Assembly (NCBI GenBank): GCA_022788205.1
Contig: JALEVQ010000044.1
Span: 1 to 47,040 of the forward strand
Length of the DNA: 47,040 bases
Direction: 5' to 3'
From: Robinsoniella sp.
GTDB lineage: Bacteria > Bacillota > Clostridia > Lachnospirales > Lachnospiraceae
How positions within the stretch are numbered: position 1 is the first letter of the stretch; each line of letters opens with the position of its first letter. Below the pieces are notes generated by a model, which made no database searches, was not told the origin of the DNA, and worked only from the letters and a program-made list of their open reading frames with translations. Positions 40,097-47,040 of the stretch are shown here, one piece after another. A program made the translations under genes and the position numbers.

Positions 40097-42736
40097 ATGA
40101 GAGAAAAGATAGTATTGTTCGATGGAAACAGCATTGTGAATCGGGCATTTTACGGTCTCCCTGAATTGAGCAATTCTGAGGGGCTTCACACGAATGGAAT
40201 CTACGGATTTTTGAATATTATGTTCAAGATACTCGATGAGGAACAACCACAGTATATGGCGATCGCTTTTGACTTGAAAGCGCCGACGTTCCGCCATAAG
40301 CTGTATGAGGGATACAAAGGCACGAGAAAAGGTATGCCGCCGGAGCTGGCGGAGCAGATGCCAATCTTAAAGGAATTGCTGCGGGCGATGAACATCTGCA
40401 CGGTGGAGAAGGAAGGCTATGAGGCGGATGACTTGCTAGGGACGATGGCAAAGAAGATGGCGCAGGAAGGGATGGACGTATCGCTGATTTCCGGGGACCG
40501 CGATCTTCTGCAGATTGCCTCGGATCAGATCAAGATCCGGATTCCGAAGACAAAGCGGACTGGCACAGAGATTGAAGATTACTATGAAAAAGATGTCCTC
40601 GAGACGTACCATGTGACGCCGGCGCAGATCATTGAGCTGAAAGCATTGATGGGAGACAGCTCTGACAATATTCCGGGCATTCCGGGTGTCGGGGAGAAGA
40701 CGGCGACGAAAATCATCATGGAATATGGAACGATTGAGAATGCCTATGCACATGTGGAGGAGATCAAGCCGAACAAGGCGAAGGAATCGCTGAGAGAGCA
40801 CTACGACCTGGCACAGCTGAGCAAAAAACTTGCCACAATCAACACAGACAGTCCGCTGGAGCTGACACAGGATCAGATCCGAATCGGAGAAATGTTCACA
40901 GAGAATGCCTTTGAGATCATCCAGAGACTGGAATTTAAAAACTTTTTTTCACGCTTCCCGAAGGAAGTAAAGGAGAAGACATCGGAGATTTCATTTCGGG
41001 AGGTGACGGACCTTGGCGAGATGGAGGGGATCTTTGCGGAGGCGGGAAAAAGACAAGAGATCGGACTGTTCTTTTTAAAGGAAGAAAAAACATTGCTTGG
41101 CTGTGCACTGTCACTGTCGAAGGAGGAGACGTACTACATTCCGGTGCAGGGATTTGTGACGCAGCCTTATCTGCAAGATCAGATGGACGAGGTTCTGTCG
41201 AAGGTTGCAAGTGCGGCAACCTTCGGGCTGAAAGAACAGCTACTGTTTTTGAGGGAGACGCCGCACAGAAAAAAGATCGCAGATCTGGAAGTGGCAGCAT
41301 ATCTGATCAATCCGTTAAAAGAGACGTATCCGTATGAGGATCTGGCGCGCGAATATCTGGGCGAAAATCTTGCGTCAAAGACGGAGCTTTTCGGAAAGCG
41401 CACACTTAGACAGGTGCAGGAAGAAGAGCCGGAAAAGATTGTAAAATATGCAGGCGCCCAGGCGTACACGGCGCTGTGCGTGCGAGAGATTCTGATGGAG
41501 CTGCTTGAGGAGATGGGCATGCGCCAGCTCTATGATGAGGTGGAGATGCCGCTTGTCTATACGCTCTCAGAGATGGAAAGATGGGGCGTCCTCGTGGAGG
41601 GCGAGGCACTGAAGACATACGGAGAGCAGCTCTGTGGCAGAATTGAGGAACTCGAACAGGAAATCTATACACTTGCGGGGGAGAAATTTAATATCAATTC
41701 CCCGAAACAGCTCGGCGTGATCCTGTTTGAAAAAATGAAACTGCCGAATGGGAAAAAGACAAAGACGGGATATTCGACCGCAGCCGATGTCCTGGAAAAA
41801 CTGGCAGGCGACTATCCGATCGTTTCCCTGATTCTGGAATATCGCCAGCTTGCCAAGCTCAAATCGACATACGCTGACGGGCTTGCCGTGTTTATCGGAG
41901 AAGACGGGAGAATTCACACGACTTTTAACCAGACCATCACGGCGACAGGGCGGTTGAGCAGCACAGAGCCAAACCTTCAAAACATTCCAGTCCGCATGGA
42001 GTTGGGACGGCTGATCCGAAAGGTATTTGTCCCAGAGGAAGGCTTTGTCTTTGTGGATGCAGATTACTCGCAGATCGAACTGCGCATTCTGGCACATATG
42101 TCGGGGGATCAGGTTTTGATTGAGGCGTACAGACAGGCGCAGGACATTCACAGGCTGACAGCCTCCCAGGTGTTCCATGTGCCGTTCGAGGAAGTGACGG
42201 ATCTGCAGAGAAGAAACGCGAAAGCCGTCAACTTCGGCATTGTCTACGGAATCAGTTCCTTTGGGCTGAGCCAGGGGCTGAGTATCACAAGAAAAGAAGC
42301 GGCAGACTACATTGAACAGTATTTCAAGACATACCCGAAGATCAAACAGTGCCTCGATCATCTGGTGGAGGAAGGAAAGGAAAAAGGATACGTTTCCAGC
42401 CTGTTTGGCAGGAGAAGACCGATCCCGGAATTAAAGTCAAGCAACTTTATGCAGCGTTCGTTCGGGGAGCGCATTGCCATGAACTCTCCGATTCAGGGAA
42501 CAGCAGCCGATGTGATCAAGATTGCGATGAACCGGGTGCAGGAGCGATTGAAAAAGGAAGGAATGCGCTCTCGGCTGGTGCTGCAGGTGCATGACGAATT
42601 GCTGGTGGAGACAGCGCGGGAAGAAGTTGAGGAAGTAAAGAAGATTCTCCGGGAAGAGATGATGGGAGCGGCACAGCTCGCGGTAGAACTCGAGGTCGAT
42701 GTCCACGAAGGCGGAAACTGGTATGAGGCGAAATAG
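40097..42736 (+). CDS. polA: DNA polymerase I
   Basis: About 879 residues from ATG 40097; the frame extends to 40076, but the MREKIVLFDGNS start is standard. Residues 1-290 are the 5'-3' exonuclease (LFDGNSIVNRAFYG, EADDLLGTMAKK, SGDRDLLQIAS, GDSSDNIPGIPGVGEKTA). Residues 300-470 are a 3'-5' exonuclease-like domain whose usual DxE metal ligands are absent (IGLFFLKEEK), so proofreading is probably lost, as in Bacillus Pol I. The polymerase domain has LRSTEPNLQNIP-type motif (SSTEPNLQNIPVR), FVDADYSQIELRIL, RRNAKAVNFGIVYGIS and LQVHDELL. It repairs gaps and removes Okazaki primers. Confidence 0.97.
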   Translation: MREKIVLFDGNSIVNRAFYGLPELSNSEGLHTNGIYGFLNIMFKILDEEQPQYMAIAFDLKAPTFRHKLYEGYKGTRKGMPPELAEQMPILKELLRAMNICTVEKEGYEADDLLGTMAKKMAQEGMDVSLISGDRDLLQIASDQIKIRIPKTKRTGTEIEDYYEKDVLETYHVTPAQIIELKALMGDSSDNIPGIPGVGEKTATKIIMEYGTIENAYAHVEEIKPNKAKESLREHYDLAQLSKKLATINTDSPLELTQDQIRIGEMFTENAFEIIQRLEFKNFFSRFPKEVKEKTSEISFREVTDLGEMEGIFAEAGKRQEIGLFFLKEEKTLLGCALSLSKEETYYIPVQGFVTQPYLQDQMDEVLSKVASAATFGLKEQLLFLRETPHRKKIADLEVAAYLINPLKETYPYEDLAREYLGENLASKTELFGKRTLRQVQEEEPEKIVKYAGAQAYTALCVREILMELLEEMGMRQLYDEVEMPLVYTLSEMERWGVLVEGEALKTYGEQLCGRIEELEQEIYTLAGEKFNINSPKQLGVILFEKMKLPNGKKTKTGYSTAADVLEKLAGDYPIVSLILEYRQLAKLKSTYADGLAVFIGEDGRIHTTFNQTITATGRLSSTEPNLQNIPVRMELGRLIRKVFVPEEGFVFVDADYSQIELRILAHMSGDQVLIEAYRQAQDIHRLTASQVFHVPFEEVTDLQRRNAKAVNFGIVYGISSFGLSQGLSITRKEAADYIEQYFKTYPKIKQCLDHLVEEGKEKGYVSSLFGRRRPIPELKSSNFMQRSFGERIAMNSPIQGTAADVIKIAMNRVQERLKKEGMRSRLVLQVHDELLVETAREEVEEVKKILREEMMGAAQLAVELEVDVHEGGNWYEAK

Positions 42737-42801
42737 AGAAGGATAGAAAAGCAAGAGACAAAAGACACGAGCGACACAAAAAAGACAGGAGGAAAAGCGA
42801 G

Positions 42802-43419
42802 ATGGAGAGAAGAAAGAAGATACTGGGCATCACCGGCGCTGTCGGCGCGGGAAAGAGTACGGTGCTTTCTTATCTTGAGGGGAGATATCACGCGAAGGTG
42901 ATCCAGGCGGATCTGGTGGCACATGAGCTGATGAAGCCGGGGTGTGCGTGCTATGAGGCGATCGTGGAGCAATTCGGAAGAGAGATCTTAAGCGCAGACG
43001 GGCAGATTGACAGGAGAAAACTGTCGGATCTGGTGTTTTGCAGCTCTGACCGGATCCTGACTTTAAACCAGATCGTGCACCCGGCGGTGAAAGAGGAGAT
43101 CAAGAGAAGAATCGAGGAAGGCAGCCAGGAGGAGGAAATTCCATTTTTTGTCGTGGAGGCAGCACTCTTGATTGAGGATCACTATGAGAAGGTGTGCGAT
43201 GAGATCTGGTATCTGTATGTCGATGAGGAGACGAGGGCAAGACGGCTAATGGTCTCGAGAGGGTATACAAGAGAAAAAGTCGAAGAAATCAGAAAAAAAC
43301 AGCTCAGTGATGAAGAGTTTCGCAGTCATTGTCAATTTGTAGTTGACAACACGGGCGAGATTGTGGAAAATACATATGAACAAATTGATAGAGGGCTGAT
43401 AGAACATGAATTTTTGTAG
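42802..43419 (+). CDS. coaE: Dephospho-CoA kinase
   Basis: 205 residues. P-loop GITGAVGAGKSTVLSYL near residue 9, then VIQADLVAHEL (the conserved Asp), LNQIVHPAV, and FVVEAALLIED, with the lid region RARRLMVSRGYTREKVEEIRKKQ. It phosphorylates dephospho-CoA in the last step of CoA synthesis. GGAGG lies nine bases before the ATG. It follows polA by 65 bases, as is common in Firmicutes, and overlaps the metallohydrolase by 14 bases, so the three probably share a transcript. Confidence 0.96.
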   Translation: MERRKKILGITGAVGAGKSTVLSYLEGRYHAKVIQADLVAHELMKPGCACYEAIVEQFGREILSADGQIDRRKLSDLVFCSSDRILTLNQIVHPAVKEEIKRRIEEGSQEEEIPFFVVEAALLIEDHYEKVCDEIWYLYVDEETRARRLMVSRGYTREKVEEIRKKQLSDEEFRSHCQFVVDNTGEIVENTYEQIDRGLIEHEFL

Positions 43420-44203
43420 TATTGCGAGCGGGAGCAGCGGGAACTGCATCTACGCCGGTTCAGACCATGGAAGCATTCTGGTGGATGTGGGAATCAGCGG
43501 GAAAAAAGTGGAGGCAGGGCTGAATTCCATCGGCATGACGACGAAGGATATGGACGCCATCTTGCTGACACATGAGCATTCGGACCACATCAAGGGACTT
43601 GGCGTACTCTCGAGAAAATATGGGATTCCAATCTATGGCACGAGGGGGACGCTGGAAAGCGTGCGGGAGAGTGACAGCCTCGGGAAGATTGACGCCGATC
43701 TGTTCCACGAAATCCGTGCCGACGAGAGGTTTGTCATCAAAGATCTGGAGATTTTGCCATTCTCTACCTCGCACGATGCGGCAGATCCAGTCGCGTACCG
43801 GATTGAACACGCGGACAAGGCAGTCGGCGTGGTGACAGACCTGGGGGTGTACAGTGATTACACCGTCGCCCGTCTTCAGAATCTGGACGCAGTGTTGCTG
43901 GAGGCAAACCATGATATCCGCATGCTTCAGGTGGGAAAATATCCCTATTATCTAAAGCAGAGGATTTTAGGGAAAAAAGGTCACCTCTCGAATGAGAATG
44001 CCGGCAGATTGCTGTGCGAGATATTGCACGATCGCTTAAAGACGATTTTGCTTGGTCATCTGAGCAAAGAAAACAATTATGAGGAACTTGCGTATCAGAC
44101 GGTCTGTGCGGAGGTTACGCTCGGGGACAACCCCTATAAGGCAGGAGATTTTGAGATTCGCGTGGCGAAAAGAGAGATTCCGTCAGCGCTGATCGCTGTG
44201 TAG
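43406..44203 (+). CDS. YycJ/WalJ-type MBL-fold metallohydrolase
   Basis: 265 residues of the metallo-beta-lactamase fold. It opens with NFCSIASGSSGNCIYAG, the family signature, and has THEHSDH (about 53-59) for the two metals, then STSHDAADPVAYRI, VVTDLG and LLEANHD, and a late LGHLSKENN. The B. subtilis relative YycJ has been linked to DNA mismatch repair as a 5'-3' exonuclease; whether this protein does the same is inference, though its coupling to polA and coaE is suggestive. It starts inside the end of coaE. Confidence 0.92.
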   Translation: MNFCSIASGSSGNCIYAGSDHGSILVDVGISGKKVEAGLNSIGMTTKDMDAILLTHEHSDHIKGLGVLSRKYGIPIYGTRGTLESVRESDSLGKIDADLFHEIRADERFVIKDLEILPFSTSHDAADPVAYRIEHADKAVGVVTDLGVYSDYTVARLQNLDAVLLEANHDIRMLQVGKYPYYLKQRILGKKGHLSNENAGRLLCEILHDRLKTILLGHLSKENNYEELAYQTVCAEVTLGDNPYKAGDFEIRVAKREIPSALIAV

Positions 44204-44261
44204 CACCGCTGCGCGGCACGGCGCGGTCATGAAAAATTGATACAGAAAAAGGAGAAAAATC

Positions 44262-44534
44262 ATGAAGAAAACAATCATCACAGTAGTAGGAAAAGACACC
44301 GTAGGAATTATCGCGAAGGTATGTACCTACCTCGCCAACAACAACATCAATATCCTGGATATCTCCCAGACCATCGTGCAGGGATATTTCAACATGATGA
44401 TGATCACGGATGCCAACCAGGCAGTGAAGTCCTTTGGGCAGATCGCAGAGGAGATGGAAGAGCTGGGCAAAGAGATCGGTGTGACCATCCGCTGCCAGCA
44501 TGAGGATATTTTCAACAAAATGCACCGCATCTGA
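44262..44534 (+). CDS. ACT-domain protein (UPF0237 family)
   Basis: A 90-residue single ACT domain: KKTIITVVGKDTVGIIAKVCTYLANNNINILDISQTIVQGYFNMMMI is the ligand-binding fold typical of the GcvR-like, UPF0237 group. ACT domains bind amino acids and regulate enzymes. It is followed after 39 bases by the UPF0210 protein, an arrangement found widely, so the two probably work together. AAAAAGGAG lies before the ATG. It is preceded by a GC-rich inverted stretch (44209-44228). Confidence 0.9.
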   Translation: MKKTIITVVGKDTVGIIAKVCTYLANNNINILDISQTIVQGYFNMMMITDANQAVKSFGQIAEEMEELGKEIGVTIRCQHEDIFNKMHRI

Positions 44535-44573
44535 TGTCAGGCGAAGAAGAGAAAAAGGCAAAAGGAGAAGCTC

Positions 44574-45938
44574 ATGATTAATATATTCGAAGTAAACGAA
44601 ACCAACAAAATGATCACCCAGGAAAATCTGGATGTGCGCACCATCACGCTTGGAATCAGCCTTTTAGACTGTGTCGATTCTGATCTGGAGAAACTGAACC
44701 AGAATATCTATGAGAAAATCAAAAGACTTGCAGCAAATCTTGTCTCGACAGGTCAGGAGATCGAGAGAGAATATGGTATCCCGATCGTAAACAAACGAAT
44801 TTCCGTCACACCGATCGCTCTGGTGGGAGGAAATGCCTGCAAGAAGCCGGAAGATTTTGTGACAATCGCAAAAACGCTTGACCGCGTTGCAAAGGAAGTC
44901 GGGGTCAACTTTATCGGAGGCTACTCTGCACTGGTGTCAAAGGGAATGACAAAGAGTGATGAAATGTTGATCCGCTCCATCCCACAGGCACTCGCAGCGA
45001 CAGAGAGAGTCTGCAGCTCCGTCAATGTAGGATCGACAAAATGCGGAATTAATATGGACGCTGTGCGCCTGATGGGAGAGATCGTGGTGGAGACCGCGAC
45101 GCTGACGAAGGATCAGGACTCTATCGGATGTGCGAAGCTGGTCGTATTCTGCAACGCGCCGGATGACAACCCATTCATGGCAGGTGCTTTCCACGGAGTG
45201 ACGGAGGAAGACGCGATCATCAATGTCGGCGTCAGCGGTCCTGGCGTGGTGAAGACCGCTCTGGAACAAGTCAGAGGAGAAAGCTTTGAGGTGCTGTGCG
45301 AGACCATCAAGAAAACTGCCTTCAAGGTGACACGCGTCGGTCAGCTCGTGGCGCAGGAAGCATCTAAGAGAATGAACATTCCATTCGGCATCATTGATCT
45401 TTCACTCGCCCCGACACCAGCTGTGGGTGACAGCGTTGCTGACATTCTCTGCGAGATAGGACTGGAATTTGCCGGCGCTCCTGGAACAACAGCAGCGCTT
45501 GCGATGCTGAACGACCAGGTAAAAAAAGGCGGTGTCATGGCTTCCTCCTATGTAGGTGGATTGAGCGGTGCCTTCATCCCGGTCAGCGAAGACCAAGGTA
45601 TGATTGACGCTGTGAAAGCAGGCGCTCTGACGATCGAGAAACTCGAAGCGATGACCTGTGTCTGCTCGGTAGGACTCGACATGATCGCAATCCCGGGCGA
45701 CACCAAGCCATCCACGATCGCAGGAATCATCGCCGATGAAGCAGCGATCGGTATGGTGAACCAGAAGACAACGGCAGTGCGCGTGATTCCGGTGATTGGA
45801 AAAGGAGTCGGAGAGATGGTAGAGTTTGGAGGACTGTTGGGATACGCTCCGATTGTACCGGTGAACCAGTTCTCCTGCGAGGCATTTGTGAGCCGCAAGG
45901 GAAGAATCCCGGCGCCAATTCATAGCTTTAAAAATTAA
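44574..45938 (+). CDS. UPF0210 family protein (DUF711)
   Basis: 454 residues. Family blocks include [22 protein letters not shown] near the N-terminus (here [20 protein letters not shown]), [44 protein letters not shown] and [17 protein letters not shown]-type repeats, with a C-terminus [10 protein letters not shown]. The fold resembles glycyl-radical enzymes such as pyruvate formate-lyase, but no radical glycine motif is evident and the function is not established. GGAG lies nine bases upstream. It is paired with the ACT protein and ended by a strong terminator. Confidence 0.93.
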   Translation: MINIFEVNETNKMITQENLDVRTITLGISLLDCVDSDLEKLNQNIYEKIKRLAANLVSTGQEIEREYGIPIVNKRISVTPIALVGGNACKKPEDFVTIAKTLDRVAKEVGVNFIGGYSALVSKGMTKSDEMLIRSIPQALAATERVCSSVNVGSTKCGINMDAVRLMGEIVVETATLTKDQDSIGCAKLVVFCNAPDDNPFMAGAFHGVTEEDAIINVGVSGPGVVKTALEQVRGESFEVLCETIKKTAFKVTRVGQLVAQEASKRMNIPFGIIDLSLAPTPAVGDSVADILCEIGLEFAGAPGTTAALAMLNDQVKKGGVMASSYVGGLSGAFIPVSEDQGMIDAVKAGALTIEKLEAMTCVCSVGLDMIAIPGDTKPSTIAGIIADEAAIGMVNQKTTAVRVIPVIGKGVGEMVEFGGLLGYAPIVPVNQFSCEAFVSRKGRIPAPIHSFKN

Positions 45939-45956
45939 ACTGAAAGATTGTGTTGC

Positions 45957-46004
45957 AAAAACCGCTTCTGTGATAGAAATCGAATATCGCAGGGGCGGTT
46001 TTTT
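45957..46004 (+). terminator. Terminator after the UPF0210 gene
   Basis: AAAAACCGCTTCTG (45957-45970) pairs with CAGGGGCGGTTTTT (45990-46003) with two wobbles, ending in a six-base T-run. Confidence 0.88.
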
Positions 46005-46114
46005 ACTTTGCTCTGGACAACCCAGAGAAGTCAAAGTGCATGAAAGAACACAGCAAAAAATCATATTTTGGGGAAGCAGGATCTGGTCCGCAGTATCAAA
46101 ATTAGAAAAAAATA

Positions 46115-46145
46115 TTGACTGTAAACCTTGTTTATGCCTTAAAAT
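46115..46145 (+). promoter_or_regulatory. MerR-type long-spacer promoter of the merR-like gene
   Basis: TTGACT (46115-46120), 19 bases, TAAAAT (46140-46145). A 19-base spacer is the hallmark of promoters that MerR proteins twist into activity. Within it GTAAAC, CTT, GTTTAT forms a near-perfect inverted repeat (46121-46135). Confidence 0.7.
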
Positions 46146-46199
46146 GGGTGTTGGTTCGAACAGGAGCCATTCGATTTTTATATATGGAGAGGAAACGAA

Positions 46200-47036
46200 A
46201 TGACAATAAAAGAAGTTGAGAAAATAACGGGTCTGGCACGCTCTAACATTCGTTTTTATGAAAAGGAAAAATTGATAAATCCAACCCGAAATGCAGGCAA
46301 CGGATATCGTGAGTATTCAGAGGAAGATATAAAGACTATTAAGAAAATTGCGTATCTCAGGACCTTAGGCATATCCATTGAGGATATTCGCAGACTTTCA
46401 AATAAGGAGGCTGATTTGTACGATGTAGTTAAAATGCAGAAGCAGGCTTTAGAGCAGCAGTTATCTAAATTGGAAAATGCCAGATTAATGTGTGAACGGA
46501 TGATATCATCAAAAGAAAAAATTGATTATGAAAATTTGAATATCGAGATGTATGTTAGCGACATAAAAGATTATTGGGAAAAAAACAGAAAGGTATTCAA
46601 ATTAGATTCGATCAGTTTCTTTTATATGTGGGGCGGAGACATTACATGGGCAATACTGACCATTCTCTGTCTGCTGGTGGCAGTGTTCACTGTCAGAGGA
46701 TTGCCTGCCGCAATTCCTGTTCAGTGGAATGGCGGCACAGTTAGTTCACTTGTAGATAAAAAGTTTATTTTTGCTTTTCCCGTCGCATGTATCATTATCA
46801 GATTTATATTACGACCTTTCATTTGGAGATGGCTGAAAATAAATATTATAGATAGCAGTTTTGCCGCAGATTATATCGCTAATTATTTATGCTTTATAGC
46901 ATTATCAGTAGAAATATTCATAATTCTTTATGTGAAAGAAATTATGAAACATGTAACAGTGATACTTTTTATAGATACCTTTGTGTTCATCGGGGTATTG
47001 CTGGCGGCTGCCCACAGAGCAGCAAGGAAAAGATAG
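46200..47036 (+). CDS. Membrane-anchored MerR family regulator with DUF1648-like segment
   Basis: 278 residues. The N-terminal MerR DNA-binding domain (1-70) has MTIKEVEKITGLARSNIRFYEKEKLI and NGYREYSEEDI, followed by the dimer helix (about 75-110). Four membrane helices follow: 148-166 (ITWAILTILCLLVAVFTV), 186-207 (KFIFAFPVACIIIRF), 222-243 and 250-271. LPAAIPVQWNGGTVSSLVDKK between the first two resembles the DUF1648/SdpI pattern. Usual MerR proteins are soluble, so this one probably senses a membrane state or peptide. GGAGAGG lies before the ATG. Its A+T content is visibly higher than that of its neighbours, suggesting transfer. It probably activates its own promoter and perhaps genes beyond the window. 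Confidence 0.88.
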   Translation: MTIKEVEKITGLARSNIRFYEKEKLINPTRNAGNGYREYSEEDIKTIKKIAYLRTLGISIEDIRRLSNKEADLYDVVKMQKQALEQQLSKLENARLMCERMISSKEKIDYENLNIEMYVSDIKDYWEKNRKVFKLDSISFFYMWGGDITWAILTILCLLVAVFTVRGLPAAIPVQWNGGTVSSLVDKKFIFAFPVACIIIRFILRPFIWRWLKINIIDSSFAADYIANYLCFIALSVEIFIILYVKEIMKHVTVILFIDTFVFIGVLLAAAHRAARKR

Positions 47037-47040
47037 CAAT

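Noticed and set aside
1-47040. CRISPR array, prophage or insertion sequence
   Set aside because: No regularly spaced repeats, no transposase or integrase, and no terminal inverted repeats were seen.

Overview
The window reads as a chromosomal stretch of a low-to-mid GC Gram-positive anaerobe of the Clostridia, most likely a gut Lachnospiraceae. This rests on AGGAGG-type ribosome sites, sigma-A promoters close to TTGACA/TATAAT, TTG starts, an LTA-synthase-type sulfatase, a MurE-like ligase, YycJ/YaaA/YitT/UPF0303-family proteins and a tRNA-Leu without encoded CCA. It is mostly housekeeping and transport sequence. I see no prophage, IS element, integrase, CRISPR array or rRNA.

Layout. 1-2614: end of one half and all of the other half of a heterodimeric ABC exporter. 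2767-6531: yaaA, an ArsC/Spx-like protein, a PanE-family reductase, a first CorA and a UPF0303 protein. 6618-9158: an RluD-type pseudouridine synthase (minus) and a sodium:neurotransmitter-type symporter. 9248-13570 (minus): an XRE-cupin regulator and potA-potB-potCD, the last a permease/binding-protein fusion, behind a consensus promoter with a perfect palindrome just downstream. 13903-20052: a lactonase-like propeller, chorismate synthase, a second CorA behind a leader with a tiny ORF and terminator, a rhomboid-like protein that seems to lack its active-site serine, and pyruvate kinase. 20069-24488: LTA-synthase-like protein, lysA and an acyltransferase (minus).

24737-30239: tRNA-Leu(CAA), a secreted glycerophosphodiesterase, YitT (minus) and, after a 620-base gap containing a probable structured leader, a MurE-like ligase. 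30293-33964: MATE exporter, AraC regulator (minus) and a divergent galactokinase. 34230-38943: response regulator, histidine kinase, ABC ATPase and two membrane subunits, apparently one operon. 38907-44203: MnmM-type methyltransferase (minus), a small anti-sigma-like protein, polA, coaE and a YycJ-type metallohydrolase. 44262-45938: the ACT-domain/UPF0210 pair. 46200-47036: an A+T-rich MerR regulator with a membrane domain and a MerR-type long-spacer promoter.

How the genes work together. The pot genes form a complete polyamine importer with its own probable repressor. The AraC protein probably acts on galK from overlapping divergent promoters. The two-component pair probably controls the ABC exporter that follows it. 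The best candidates for undescribed biology are the corA leader (short acidic/proline peptide plus terminator), the membrane-tethered MerR, the pseudo-rhomboid with a C-terminal Cys/His cluster, the structured leader before the MurE-like gene, and several palindrome or repeat clusters in promoter regions. All functions are inferred from reading the sequence; no database search was run.
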